Origin: an uncultured Celeribacter sp.
GTDB taxonomy: Bacteria > Pseudomonadota > Alphaproteobacteria > Rhodobacterales > Rhodobacteraceae
DNA length: 64,000 bases
Direction of reading: 5' to 3'
Assembly (NCBI RefSeq): GCF_963675965.1
Contig: NZ_OY780935.1
Coordinates: forward strand, 3,026,501-3,090,500
Below, one piece after another: positions 36,248-45,058 of this stretch. Under the pieces are notes generated by a model. It worked only from the letters and a program-made list of their open reading frames with translations, did no database searches and had not been told where the DNA came from. The position numbers and the translations under genes were made by a program. Each line of letters starts with the position of its first letter. Within the stretch, counting starts at the first letter, position 1.

Positions 36248-37414
36248 GTGAACGCTGGCCAATATATCTCCGGCGCGGGCCATCTGGGTCTGATTGCCTA
36301 TATGCTCTTCGGGGGGCTTTTTTTGCGTCCCGAGGACCGGCAGGAGACGTCTGTGCAAGAGGTCGCCCTGATTTCCGAAAGCGAATTTGCTGCGATGACT
36401 GAACGCAGCACCGCACCGGAAACCTTTGAACGTGCACCGGAATTGCAGGCGCCGCAGACGGACAGCGCGCCGAATCTGGTGCCGCAGGAGGAGCCGGTGC
36501 CTCAGAGCGCCGCGCCGGTTGTGCCGCCGTCCTCTGCCCCCGAGGCACGTCCACAGGTGTCGCAGGAACTGACGCCCCCCGTCACGGTCGATCCGACACC
36601 GCCCAGCCCGCAAAACGAACCGGAGCTGTCTCTGGAGGATCCCGGCGCAGCTGTGCCGGATGTCGCTGATCGTCAGCCGACGCCCCGCCCGGTGCCGCGG
36701 ATTTCCGATCAGGTGGTGACCGCGCCTGAACCGCAGCCCGAGATCTCGGACGCGCCGGTGGAGGCGACCTCTCCCGAGGCGGAAACCCCGCGTGTGGTCG
36801 AGGAAGAACAAGAAGCCTCGGCGCCGCAGGAAACCACGACCGAAATCGTGACCGAAGCCGACCGTCCGTCGGGCATGTCAAGCTCGCCGCGTCCCAAGTC
36901 GCGCCCGGCCAATTTGGCCGCCGCTGCACGTTCTGAGCCCGAACAGCCTGAAACACAGTCGCCCGCGCCAGAACGGTCCGCGCCGCAAGAGGACAGCAGT
37001 GATGCCGTGGCCGAAGCGGCAGCCGCCGCCGCTGCTGCGCTGGCGGCGGAAACAGCGGCGAGGCCCGGCGCACCGGAGCGTCCCGTCGGTCCGCCGCTGA
37101 CCGCGGGCGAACGCGAAGGTCTGCGTGTGGCGGTGTCGCAATGCTGGAATGTGGGGGCGATGTCTTCGGACGCGATGCGCACCACGATCACCGTCGCCGT
37201 GGCAATGAACGAAGATGGCACGCCGCAACCCGGATCCATCACCCTGTTGCGCCATGAAGGCGGGACAGAGGCTGGCGCGCAAAGCGCCTTTGAAGTGGCC
37301 CGCCGCGCAATTATCCGCTGTGGCAGCCGCGGTTTCCCCTTGCCGGTCGACAAGTTCGATCATTGGCGCAATATCGAAATGACGTTCGATCCCGAACAGA
37401 TGAGGTTTAAATGA
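36248..37414 (+). CDS. tolA: Tol-Pal system protein TolA
   Basis: A 388-residue protein with an N-terminal helix (about 8-26), a long periplasmic region rich in Pro, Glu, Ala and Ser, and a C-terminal globular domain (LRVAVSQCWNVGAM ... HWRNIEMTFDPEQMRFK). The middle lacks the Lys-Ala-rich helical repeat of E. coli TolA; an Ala-only helix (AAAAAAALAAETAA) comes before the terminal domain. Starts with GTG; overlaps tolB by 4 bases. It bridges the inner-membrane motor and Pal/TolB. Confidence 0.88.
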   Translation: MNAGQYISGAGHLGLIAYMLFGGLFLRPEDRQETSVQEVALISESEFAAMTERSTAPETFERAPELQAPQTDSAPNLVPQEEPVPQSAAPVVPPSSAPEARPQVSQELTPPVTVDPTPPSPQNEPELSLEDPGAAVPDVADRQPTPRPVPRISDQVVTAPEPQPEISDAPVEATSPEAETPRVVEEEQEASAPQETTTEIVTEADRPSGMSSSPRPKSRPANLAAAARSEPEQPETQSPAPERSAPQEDSSDAVAEAAAAAAAALAAETAARPGAPERPVGPPLTAGEREGLRVAVSQCWNVGAMSSDAMRTTITVAVAMNEDGTPQPGSITLLRHEGGTEAGAQSAFEVARRAIIRCGSRGFPLPVDKFDHWRNIEMTFDPEQMRFK

Positions 37415-38748
37415 AACGCCTGACGACACTTGCCTGTGCTTTTGCGGCAGCTCTGAGCTTTGGAGCCACCACACCGGCTCTGGCACAGGATCCCGGTCCG
37501 CTTCAAATCGACATCACCCGTGGTGTGATCGAGCCGCTGCCGATTGCCATTCCCGATTTCATCGCGGAAACTCCGGATGCCGCCAGCTATGCGCAGCAGA
37601 TTTCGGATGTGATCGCCGCGGATCTGGTGGGCACCGGACTGTTCCGGGAAATTCCGCCCTCGGCCCATATCTCGCAGGTCACCAATTTTGCCAGCCCGGT
37701 GCAATATGGCGACTGGAAAGCGATCAATGCTCAGGGGCTGGTGACCGGTGCGGTGTCGGTCGATGCCAGCGGCAATCTTGTGGTCAAGTTCCGCGTCTTC
37801 GACGTCTATGCCGAAGCGCCTCTGGGATCGGGTCTGCAATTGGGCGGCACCACCGGCAGTTGGCGGCGCATCGCCCATAAGGTGGCCGATGTCGTCTATT
37901 CCCGGATCACCGGCGAGGGCGGCTATTTCGACAGCCGTGTCGTGTTCGTTTCTGAAAGCGGTCCCAAGAACGACCGTCGCAAACGTCTTGCGGTGATGGA
38001 TTACGACGGCGCAGGGATGCAATTCCTGACCGATGACAGCTACATCGTCTTTGCGCCGCGGTTTTCGCCCACCGGCGACCGGGTGCTTTATACCTCTTAT
38101 GAAAGCGGTGTGCCGCAGATCATGGTACTGGATGTCGGCACGGTGACCCGCCGCCGCCTGCCGCTGCCCGCCGAAGCGGTGACCTTTGCCCCACGCTTTG
38201 CGCCCGACGGTCAGTCCATCGTCTATTCGATGTCCGAGGGGACGAACACGGATCTGTACCGAATGGACATCAATTCCGGTCAGATCACCCGCCTGACCAC
38301 GACCCCGGCCATCGAAACCGCCCCGAGCTTTTCGCCGGATGGGGCGCAGATCGTCTTTGAATCCGACCGCTCCGGAACCCAGCAGCTTTATATCATGCCC
38401 GCCGGTGGCGGAGAGGCGCGCCGCATTTCCGCAGGCAAGGGCCGTTATGGCACACCGGTCTGGTCGCCCCGTGGGGATATGATCGCGTTTACCAAGCAAA
38501 ACGAAGGCCGCTTCCACATCGGCGTGATGCGTACGGATGGCTCCGAGGAACGTCTGCTGACCGCATCCTTCCTGGATGAAGGTCCCACCTGGTCGCCCAA
38601 CGGGCGTGTCATCATGTTCACCCGCGAAACCCAGGGCGCCGGCGGCGAAAGCGGGCTATACAGCGTGGATATTTCCGGGCGCAACCTGAAACGCGTGCCG
38701 ACCAACACCGGGGCGTCGGACCCGGCCTGGTCCCCGCTGTTGAAATAG
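37411..38748 (+). CDS. tolB: Tol-Pal system beta-propeller protein TolB
   Basis: A 445-residue periplasmic protein with an Ala-rich signal peptide (cleavage near TPALAQ), an N-terminal alpha/beta domain (LQIDITRGVIEPLPIAIPDF) and a six-bladed propeller. The blades are visible as repeated segments such as FAPRFSPTGDRVLYTSY, FAPRFAPDGQSIVYSM, TAPSFSPDGAQIVFES and TPVWSPRGDMIAF. It docks to Pal. ATGA overlap with tolA. Confidence 0.96.
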   Translation: MKRLTTLACAFAAALSFGATTPALAQDPGPLQIDITRGVIEPLPIAIPDFIAETPDAASYAQQISDVIAADLVGTGLFREIPPSAHISQVTNFASPVQYGDWKAINAQGLVTGAVSVDASGNLVVKFRVFDVYAEAPLGSGLQLGGTTGSWRRIAHKVADVVYSRITGEGGYFDSRVVFVSESGPKNDRRKRLAVMDYDGAGMQFLTDDSYIVFAPRFSPTGDRVLYTSYESGVPQIMVLDVGTVTRRRLPLPAEAVTFAPRFAPDGQSIVYSMSEGTNTDLYRMDINSGQITRLTTTPAIETAPSFSPDGAQIVFESDRSGTQQLYIMPAGGGEARRISAGKGRYGTPVWSPRGDMIAFTKQNEGRFHIGVMRTDGSEERLLTASFLDEGPTWSPNGRVIMFTRETQGAGGESGLYSVDISGRNLKRVPTNTGASDPAWSPLLK

Positions 38749-38758
38749 TGAAACATCG

Positions 38759-38785
38759 CACCCTCCCCAACTGCGGGGGAGGGTG
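38759..38785 (+). other. Stem-loop between tolB and pal
   Basis: CACCCTCCCC (38759-38768) pairs perfectly with GGGGAGGGTG (38776-38785), loop about 7. No T-run follows, so it is more likely an mRNA stabiliser or processing site that sets the pal level relative to tolB than a terminator. pal starts 52 bases later with AAAGGA before the ATG. Confidence 0.5.
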
Positions 38786-38837
38786 ATATAGTCCCTCGTA
38801 ATTCTGAGCAGTTCGAGCCTTCATAAAGGACAGACAT

Positions 38838-39374
38838 ATGTCGACATTTCTGACTTCTTCCGCGTCTCGTGCGCTTCTCCTGGTCGCCGCCCTCGGTCTG
38901 ACCGCCTGTACCAATCCGGGCCGTTTCGGCGCCGGGGCCAATGGCGCTGGCAGCGGCGCTTATGGGGCCAACGGCGGGATGGGCGGGGCCGCATCGGACC
39001 CCTCCACGGTGGCCTATTTCAATCAGACCATCGGTGATCGCGTGCTCTTTGCTGTCGATCAATCCACGCTGTCGGATGAGGCGCGCCTCATCCTGGCGGG
39101 CCAGGCGCGCTGGTTGATGGACAATCCGGCCTATACCGGGATCATCGAAGGCCATGCCGATGAGCAGGGCACACGCGATTACAACTTTGCGCTTTCGGCC
39201 CGCCGTGCGGCCGCCGTTCAGGAATTCCTGATCAGCCAGGGCATCAATCCGGCCCGTCTGAAAACCATCCCCTACGGCAAGGAACGCCCGCTGGCGATCT
39301 GTTCGGATGAAAGCTGCTACAGTCAGAACCGTCGCGCCGTGACCGTGCTGGCCGCGGGCGCAGGCATCAGCTGA
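38838..39374 (+). CDS. pal: Peptidoglycan-associated lipoprotein Pal
   Basis: A 178-residue outer-membrane lipoprotein. Lipobox LTAC with Cys 24, a Gly/Ala-rich linker, then the OmpA-type peptidoglycan-binding domain with DRVLFAVDQSTLSDEAR and the EGHADEQGTRDYNFALSARRA motif whose Asp and Arg bind diaminopimelate. It links the outer membrane to the cell wall and receives TolB/TolA. Separate from tolB by a stem-loop. Confidence 0.96.
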   Translation: MSTFLTSSASRALLLVAALGLTACTNPGRFGAGANGAGSGAYGANGGMGGAASDPSTVAYFNQTIGDRVLFAVDQSTLSDEARLILAGQARWLMDNPAYTGIIEGHADEQGTRDYNFALSARRAAAVQEFLISQGINPARLKTIPYGKERPLAICSDESCYSQNRRAVTVLAAGAGIS

Positions 39375-39405
39375 ACCGCGCAAAGACAAACATAGGGTGA
39401 ATGCG

Positions 39406-40248
39406 ATGAAACGCATGATTTTCGGGGCGGCCTTCGCCCTTTCCATCTCGGTGGCGTCGCTGTCCGCAGCGCAGGATGCACAGACCCTGGCGGACATCCG
39501 TCAGGAAGCGTCGGTGCTGTCGGTCGAGATTGCCAAGCTGAAACGGGAACTGTCGACAACCGGCGCCCCGAACACCCAGTTTGCAGGGGTCGCGACTCTT
39601 GAGCGTGTGGACCTGATGGAAAAGGCTCTGGCCGATCTCACGGCCAAGCTGGAGGCGCTGGAATTCCGCATCGATCGGGTGGTGAAAGATGGCACCAACC
39701 AGCTCGATGACCTGAATTTCCGCCTTTGTGAGCTGGAAAGCGGTTGCGATATTGGCAACCTGCCACCGTTGCAGCCTCTGGGCGGGGAGACCGGCGCGAC
39801 CGATGTGGTGGTGGCAACGGGTCCGGGGACAGAACCGCCGATGGAAGGGGGAGGCGAGCTTGCCTTGACCGAACAAAGCGATTTCGACGCGGCCAAGGCG
39901 CTCTACGATGCGGGCAACTATCAGCAAGCGGCGGATGCTTTCGCCAGCTTTGCCCAGACCTACACTGGCGGCTATCTGACGGGTGAGGCGCATTACATGC
40001 GTGGTGAGGCGCTCACGGCGCTGGGGCGCACGGCGGATGCGGCGCGGGCCTATCTCGACAGTTTTTCGGGCAGCCCCGAAGGGGAGCGCGCGCCCGATGC
40101 ACTGCTGCGTCTGGCCGGATCTCTGACTGCGCTGGGGCAGGTCGACAAAGGCTGTGTGATGTTTGGCGAGGTGAACGCGCGGTTCCCCGGGTCGTCCGCT
40201 GCGCAATCGGCCACGCAGGAGGCGCAGTCTCTCGGCTGCCAGCTCTGA
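39406..40248 (+). CDS. cpoB: Cell-division coordinator CpoB (YbgF)
   Basis: A 280-residue periplasmic protein: signal peptide (cleavage near SLSAAQ), an N-terminal coiled coil (about 25-110, EASVLSVEIAKLKREL ... ALEFRIDRVV), a linker and C-terminal TPR repeats (ALYDAGNYQQAADAFASF, GEALTALGRTADAARAYLD). CpoB couples cell-wall synthesis to Tol-mediated constriction. ATG 39406 is preferred over 39397 since AGGGTGA is then at 7 bases. It is the last gene of the envelope operon. Confidence 0.9.
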   Translation: MKRMIFGAAFALSISVASLSAAQDAQTLADIRQEASVLSVEIAKLKRELSTTGAPNTQFAGVATLERVDLMEKALADLTAKLEALEFRIDRVVKDGTNQLDDLNFRLCELESGCDIGNLPPLQPLGGETGATDVVVATGPGTEPPMEGGGELALTEQSDFDAAKALYDAGNYQQAADAFASFAQTYTGGYLTGEAHYMRGEALTALGRTADAARAYLDSFSGSPEGERAPDALLRLAGSLTALGQVDKGCVMFGEVNARFPGSSAAQSATQEAQSLGCQL

Positions 40249-40260
40249 GGCGCTGTTTTC

Positions 40261-41532
40261 ATGACGCAGGAGGTCACAGGCCACACGGACTTGGGTGAGG
40301 CCGTGGCGGCATGCTTTGACGGGTGGGTCCCGCAAAGGCTGGCGGTTGCCGTCTCTGGTGGCGGCGACAGTCTGGCGCTTTTGCACCTGCTGGCGGACTG
40401 GGCTCGGCACAGCAAAACGGCGCTGTCCGTGGTGACCGTGGATCACGGGTTGCGCCCGCAGTCCGCGCAGGAGGCCGCATTCGTCGCCGATGTCGCGGCA
40501 GATCTGGGGCTGAACCATCAGACCCTGCGCTGGACCGGCTGGGATAGGTCCGGAAATCTTCAGGATGCTGCCCGACGTGCCCGCTATGCGCTGATGGCGG
40601 ACTGGGCACGTGATCATGGCATCGAGGCCATTGCGCTGGGCCACACCGCCGACGATCAGGCGGAAACCTTTCTGATGCGCCTGGCTCGCAGCGCCGGGAT
40701 CGATGGGCTGACCGGCATGCAGCCGCGCCGGCTGTCGCAGGGGGTGCTCTGGGCCCGCCCGCTGCTGTCGGTGCGGCGCGACAGCCTGCGCCGGTACCTG
40801 AAAGATCTCGAGCAGCGCTGGATCGATGATCCCTCAAATGAGGATGACACTTTTGACCGGGTGAAGATGCGCCGGGTGATGGGGCTGGTGGCCGAGGTCG
40901 GTTTGACCCCGGAGGCACTGGGCCGTGTCATGACACAGCTGGGGGATGTGCAGGCGGCACTTGATCAGGCGACTCTGTCCCATGCCAAAACCTGTATGCG
41001 TCAGGTTCAAGGGGATCTGATCATCGACCGGAGGGGATTCAGTGCCGGGGCGCGCGAAGTGAATCGCCGTTTGATCGACACCGCCTTGCGGTGGATTGCC
41101 TCGGCGGATTATGGCCCGAGGGGGGCAAAACTGCAGGAATTTTTGTCGGCGATGATGCGGGGCCGGGATGCCACCCTGCATGGGGTGCGGCTGGTGACAG
41201 GTAAAGACAGCTATCGTCTGACCCGCGAATATGCGGCTGTGGCTGAGACATCGGCGCGCCCGGGCGCCCCGTGGGATCGGCGCTGGATTGTCGATGTCGT
41301 GGGTGAAGGGATTGATTCCGAGGGCTTAATCGTCCGTGCGCTCGGCCAGGAGGGGCTGCTGCAACTTGGAGAGCTGCCCGCTGATGCGCCGCCGCGGGTA
41401 ACCCTCTCGGCCAGTCCGGCGCTTTTTCATGAACATCATCTGGTGGCCGCGCCGTTGGCAGGTCATGGTACGGCGCAGGCGCGTTTGGTTCCGGAATGCG
41501 CTGACTTCTTCTCAATCCTTTTATCGCATTGA
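40261..41532 (+). CDS. tilS: tRNA(Ile)-lysidine synthase
   Basis: A 423-residue TilS, which converts C34 of the minor tRNA-Ile to lysidine. The PP-loop motif SGGGDS is at 32-37, followed by the family's DHGLRPQSAQEAAFV and GHTADDQAETFLMRLAR. Its C-terminal domains are poorly conserved, as usual in alphaproteobacteria. It starts 12 bases after cpoB. A heat-shock promoter for ftsH overlaps its stop codon. Confidence 0.93.
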   Translation: MTQEVTGHTDLGEAVAACFDGWVPQRLAVAVSGGGDSLALLHLLADWARHSKTALSVVTVDHGLRPQSAQEAAFVADVAADLGLNHQTLRWTGWDRSGNLQDAARRARYALMADWARDHGIEAIALGHTADDQAETFLMRLARSAGIDGLTGMQPRRLSQGVLWARPLLSVRRDSLRRYLKDLEQRWIDDPSNEDDTFDRVKMRRVMGLVAEVGLTPEALGRVMTQLGDVQAALDQATLSHAKTCMRQVQGDLIIDRRGFSAGAREVNRRLIDTALRWIASADYGPRGAKLQEFLSAMMRGRDATLHGVRLVTGKDSYRLTREYAAVAETSARPGAPWDRRWIVDVVGEGIDSEGLIVRALGQEGLLQLGELPADAPPRVTLSASPALFHEHHLVAAPLAGHGTAQARLVPECADFFSILLSH

Positions 41533-41558
41533 ACTTAAGCCCCTGATGCCTATTTTAG
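41528..41558 (+). promoter_or_regulatory. ftsHp: RpoH-type promoter for ftsH
   Basis: ATTG (41528-41531), 17 bases, CCTATTTTAG (41549-41558). The -10 element matches every defined position of the alphaproteobacterial RpoH consensus CYTATNTnnG, the -35 three of four positions of CTTG, and the spacing is ideal. It overlaps the tilS stop (41530-41532). FtsH, a protease that degrades RpoH in E. coli, is a classical heat-shock gene, which fits. Confidence 0.55.
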
Positions 41559-41609
41559 GGGAAAGGCTTTCGCGCAAGCGGGGCAAACATGTTTTCGAGG
41601 AGACCACCC

Positions 41610-43520
41610 TTGGGTAATGCACGTAATCTCGCCTTCTGGCTTGTGCTTCTGATGCTGGTCCTGGCCCTGTTTCAGGTGCTGGGCGGAGGTCAGTCGTCGA
41701 TGTCGTCGGAAGTCGTCCCTTATTCTGAGTTCATGTCGAAAGTCGACGATGGTTCGATCTCGCAAGTCGATATCGACGGTGAACGCGTTTACTTCACCGG
41801 GGAAGACAGCCGGCGCAAATACACGATCAACCCCGGCGACGACACTCTGGTGTCGGAACTGCTGTCCAAGGATGTGACCGTGAAAGGCGAGCCGCAGGAA
41901 GAAAGCGGGCTGATGCCGATCATCATCTCTTTCCTGCCTTTCGTGCTGATCATCGCGGTGTGGATCTATTTCATGAACCGCATGCAGGGCGGCGGCAAAG
42001 GCGGTGCCATGGGCTTTGGCAAATCCAAAGCCAAATTGCTGACCGAGAAACACGGCCGGGTCACGTTTGACGATGTGGCCGGGATCGATGAGGCCAAGGA
42101 AGAGCTGGAAGAAATCGTGGAATTCCTGCGCAACCCGCAGAAATTCTCGGCACTGGGCGGCAAGATCCCCAAAGGCGCGCTTCTGGTGGGCCCTCCGGGC
42201 ACCGGTAAGACCCTGCTGGCGCGCGCAATTGCGGGCGAGGCGGGCGTTCCCTTCTTCACCATCTCCGGTTCGGATTTTGTCGAAATGTTTGTTGGTGTTG
42301 GCGCCAGCCGTGTGCGCGACATGTTCGAACAGGGCAAAAAGAACGCGCCCTGTATTGTATTCATCGACGAGATCGACGCCGTGGGCCGGTCACGTGGCGC
42401 AGGCTACGGTGGCGGCAATGACGAACGCGAACAGACCCTGAACCAGCTGCTGGTCGAGATGGACGGTTTCGAAGCCAATGAAGGCATCATCATCGTCGCT
42501 GCGACCAACCGTCCTGACGTTCTGGACCCCGCGCTGCTGCGTCCCGGTCGTTTCGACCGTCAGGTGCAGGTGCCGAACCCCGACATCAAGGGCCGCGAAA
42601 AGATCCTTGCTGTGCACGCGCGTAAGGTGCCGCTGGGACCGAATGTGGACCTACGGATCATCGCCCGCGGCACGCCGGGTTTCTCCGGGGCCGATCTGGC
42701 CAACCTCGTGAACGAAGCGGCGCTGATGGCGGCGCGGATCGGGCGGCGTCAGGTCACGATGGAAGATTTCGAAAACGCCAAGGACAAGGTGATGATGGGG
42801 GCCGAACGTCGCTCCATGGTCATGACCGAGGACGAAAAGAAACTGACCGCCTATCACGAAGCCGGTCACGCCATCGTTGGGCTGAACGTGCCGCAGCATG
42901 ATCCGATCCACAAGGCGACGATCATTCCGCGCGGTCGCGCATTGGGGCTGGTGCTGTCGCTGCCGGAACGTGATCAGCTGTCCGTGAGCTACACGAAATA
43001 CACCTCCAAGATCGCCATGGCGATGGGCGGGCGTGTTGCCGAGGAGCTGATCTTTGGCAAGGAAAACGTGACCTCCGGCGCGGCCTCCGACATCCAGCAG
43101 GCGACCCGGATTGCCCGCGCGATGGTGACGCAGTTCGGCTTTTCCGAAGAGCTGGGCTATGTCGACTATGCCAACGAGCAGGACAGCTATCTTGGCGCTT
43201 ATGGCGGCGGGGCAAACCATTCTTCCGCCACGCAGAAGCTCATTGATGACAAGGTCAAAGAGATCGTCGACACCGGCTATGCCACCGCGCGCCGCATCCT
43301 GTCCGAGAAGGCGCAGGATCTGGAAAACCTGGCGCAGGGCCTGTTGGAATATGAAACCCTGACCGGGGTGGAAATCCAGAAGGTCATCGCCGGCGAACCG
43401 CTGAACCGTGGCGACGACGATGACAGCTCGACCGGGGTGGGGACGCCGTCGGTGACGGCCATTCCCAAAACCCGCAAGCCGAAAGGCGATGAGGGCATGG
43501 AACCCACGCCCAGCACCTGA
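41610..43520 (+). CDS. ftsH: ATP-dependent zinc metalloprotease FtsH
   Basis: A 636-residue membrane-anchored AAA+ protease that degrades membrane and regulatory proteins. Two N-terminal helices flank a periplasmic domain; Walker A GPPGTGKTLL, Walker B CIVFIDEIDAVGR, the SRH segment (TNRPDVLDPALLRPGRFDR) and zinc site HEAGH are clear. The TTG at 41610 (GNARNLAFWLV) is chosen since GAGGAG stands 7 bases before it; ATG 41589 lies ahead of that Shine-Dalgarno. The C-terminus is Pro/Thr-rich. Confidence 0.96.
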   Translation: MGNARNLAFWLVLLMLVLALFQVLGGGQSSMSSEVVPYSEFMSKVDDGSISQVDIDGERVYFTGEDSRRKYTINPGDDTLVSELLSKDVTVKGEPQEESGLMPIIISFLPFVLIIAVWIYFMNRMQGGGKGGAMGFGKSKAKLLTEKHGRVTFDDVAGIDEAKEELEEIVEFLRNPQKFSALGGKIPKGALLVGPPGTGKTLLARAIAGEAGVPFFTISGSDFVEMFVGVGASRVRDMFEQGKKNAPCIVFIDEIDAVGRSRGAGYGGGNDEREQTLNQLLVEMDGFEANEGIIIVAATNRPDVLDPALLRPGRFDRQVQVPNPDIKGREKILAVHARKVPLGPNVDLRIIARGTPGFSGADLANLVNEAALMAARIGRRQVTMEDFENAKDKVMMGAERRSMVMTEDEKKLTAYHEAGHAIVGLNVPQHDPIHKATIIPRGRALGLVLSLPERDQLSVSYTKYTSKIAMAMGGRVAEELIFGKENVTSGAASDIQQATRIARAMVTQFGFSEELGYVDYANEQDSYLGAYGGGANHSSATQKLIDDKVKEIVDTGYATARRILSEKAQDLENLAQGLLEYETLTGVEIQKVIAGEPLNRGDDDDSSTGVGTPSVTAIPKTRKPKGDEGMEPTPST

Positions 43521-43543
43521 GCGACATATCCATGATGACTATG

Positions 43544-43576
43544 ACCGCGTCCCACATCTGTTGGGGCGCGGTTTTT
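43544..43576 (+). terminator. Rho-independent terminator after ftsH
   Basis: ACCGCG (43544-43549) pairs with CGCGGT (43567-43572); inside, CCCA pairs with TGGG. A run of five T follows. It lies 24 bases after the ftsH stop and ends the pal-tilS-ftsH transcription block. Confidence 0.82.
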
Positions 43577-43698
43577 CGTTGTGGCCGGGATCTTTGGGTT
43601 GTGGGGAGAGGGGCCTTTGCGCGATTGCGTGAGGGCGGAGCAGGGGGGCTTTCACCCGTTTCGCCTGCATGCTACAGCAGCGGCAGGAAAGGACCGTC

Positions 43699-44004
43699 AT
43701 GACCCTGAAATCCCCCTCCGAGATCACCACAATGGCCGAACTGCGCGGCCAGATCGATCACCTTGATCGCGAGCTTGTGGCACTTCTGGCGTTGCGGCAG
43801 GTTCATATCGACCGCGCCGCCCAGATCAAACCGAACGAGGGGATGCCCGCACGGATTACTTCGCGGGTGGATGACGTCCTGAACAAGGTGAGCCAGGCCG
43901 CGGCGGAAAAAGGGTTCGATCCCGACCTGGCGCGGAGCATGTGGGCGCAGATGATTGAAGCCATGATTGCCCGCGAAGAGCGGGTGCTTGGTCCTGACAA
44001 ATAG
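43699..44004 (+). CDS. Chorismate mutase-type domain protein (AroQ class)
   Basis: A 101-residue all-helical protein of the type II chorismate mutase group (CM_2). The pattern LRGQIDHLDRELVALLALRQVHIDRAAQIK includes the Arg, Asp and Arg of the active site, and the third helix carries the motif MWAQMIEAMIAREE. It may supply prephenate for Phe/Tyr synthesis or act as an isochorismate-pyruvate lyase-like enzyme; the sequence alone does not decide. Start 43699 has AAAGGA upstream. folD follows by 63 bases. Confidence 0.8.
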   Translation: MTLKSPSEITTMAELRGQIDHLDRELVALLALRQVHIDRAAQIKPNEGMPARITSRVDDVLNKVSQAAAEKGFDPDLARSMWAQMIEAMIAREERVLGPDK

Positions 44005-44067
44005 ACCGGAAACGCGCCCAGGCAGCAGACTGGGAAAGAGACTTGGAAACGAGCATTGGAGAGACCC

Positions 44068-44970
44068 ATGACGGCAACCCGGATCGATGGCAAAGCGTTT
44101 GCTGCCTCTGTACGTGAAAAAGTCGCGACGCATGTCGCGCGGCTGAAAGAGGCGCAGGGCATTACCCCTGGTCTGGCCGTTGTGCTGGTCGGCGATGATC
44201 CGGCTTCCGAGGTTTATGTGCGCTCCAAGGGCAAGCAGACCGTCGAAGTGGGCATGAACTCCTATGAACATAAGCTGCCGGCTGAGACCTCCGAGGCGGA
44301 CCTTCTCGCGCTGATCGAACAACTGAACGCGGACGCTGCCGTGCATGGGATTCTCGTGCAATTGCCGCTGCCCAAGCATCTCAATGAATCGCTGGTGATC
44401 AATGCCATTGACCCGGCCAAGGATGTGGACGGGTTCCATATTTCCAATGTCGGCCTGTTGGGTACCGGGCAAAAGTCCATGGTGCCCTGCACCCCGCTGG
44501 GCTGTCTGATGATGCTGCGCGAAGAGCTGGGCAGCCTGTCGGGTCTTGATGCGGTGGTGATTGGTCGCTCCAACATCGTCGGCAAACCGATGGCGCAACT
44601 TCTGTTGGGCGACAGCTGCACGGTCACCATCGCCCATTCGCGCACCAAAGATCTGTCCGAGGTCGTGCGACGTGCTGATATCGTCGTGGCGGCCGTGGGC
44701 CGTCCGAATTTCGTTCAGGGCGACTGGATCAAGCCGGGCGCGACCGTGATCGACGTGGGCATCAATCGCATTCCGGCGCCGGAACGCGGCGAAGGCAAGA
44801 CGCGTCTGGTGGGCGATGTCGATTTCGCGACGGCTTCCGAGGTCGCCGGTGCGATCACGCCGGTGCCGGGTGGTGTTGGTCCGATGACCATTGCCTGCCT
44901 TTTGGCCAACACGCTGACCGCCTGTTGCCGGGCCAATGGTTTTGCCGAACCCGAAGGTCTGACCGCCTGA
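44068..44970 (+). CDS. folD: Methylenetetrahydrofolate dehydrogenase/cyclohydrolase
   Basis: A 300-residue bifunctional FolD of one-carbon metabolism: it oxidises methylene-THF with NADP and hydrolyses methenyl-THF. Blocks seen are VLVGDDPASEVYVRSKGKQ with the catalytic Lys, ILVQLPLPKHLN, the nucleotide-binding AVVIGRSNIVGKPMAQLLL and the C-terminal PVPGGVGPMTIACLLANTL. ATG 44068 has GGAGAGA upstream. It ends at a strong terminator that also stops the convergent Tad locus. Confidence 0.96.
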   Translation: MTATRIDGKAFAASVREKVATHVARLKEAQGITPGLAVVLVGDDPASEVYVRSKGKQTVEVGMNSYEHKLPAETSEADLLALIEQLNADAAVHGILVQLPLPKHLNESLVINAIDPAKDVDGFHISNVGLLGTGQKSMVPCTPLGCLMMLREELGSLSGLDAVVIGRSNIVGKPMAQLLLGDSCTVTIAHSRTKDLSEVVRRADIVVAAVGRPNFVQGDWIKPGATVIDVGINRIPAPERGEGKTRLVGDVDFATASEVAGAITPVPGGVGPMTIACLLANTLTACCRANGFAEPEGLTA

Positions 44971-44996
44971 AGCGATCTGTCGTTCTGCGTATTGAG

Positions 44997-45031
44997 AAAA
45001 GCCCCGGAGCCGGAAAGGCTTCGGGGCTTTT
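44997..45031. terminator. Terminator between folD and the convergent AAA+ ATPase gene
   Basis: AAAAGCCCCGGAGCC (44997-45011) pairs with GGCTTCGGGGCTTTT (45017-45031) around a 5-base loop with one mismatch. Because both arms carry A and T tracts it works in both directions, closing folD and the end of the Tad-linked operon. Confidence 0.88.
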
Positions 45032-45058
45032 GGCTGTTTTGGGGTGTGGGTCTGACGC

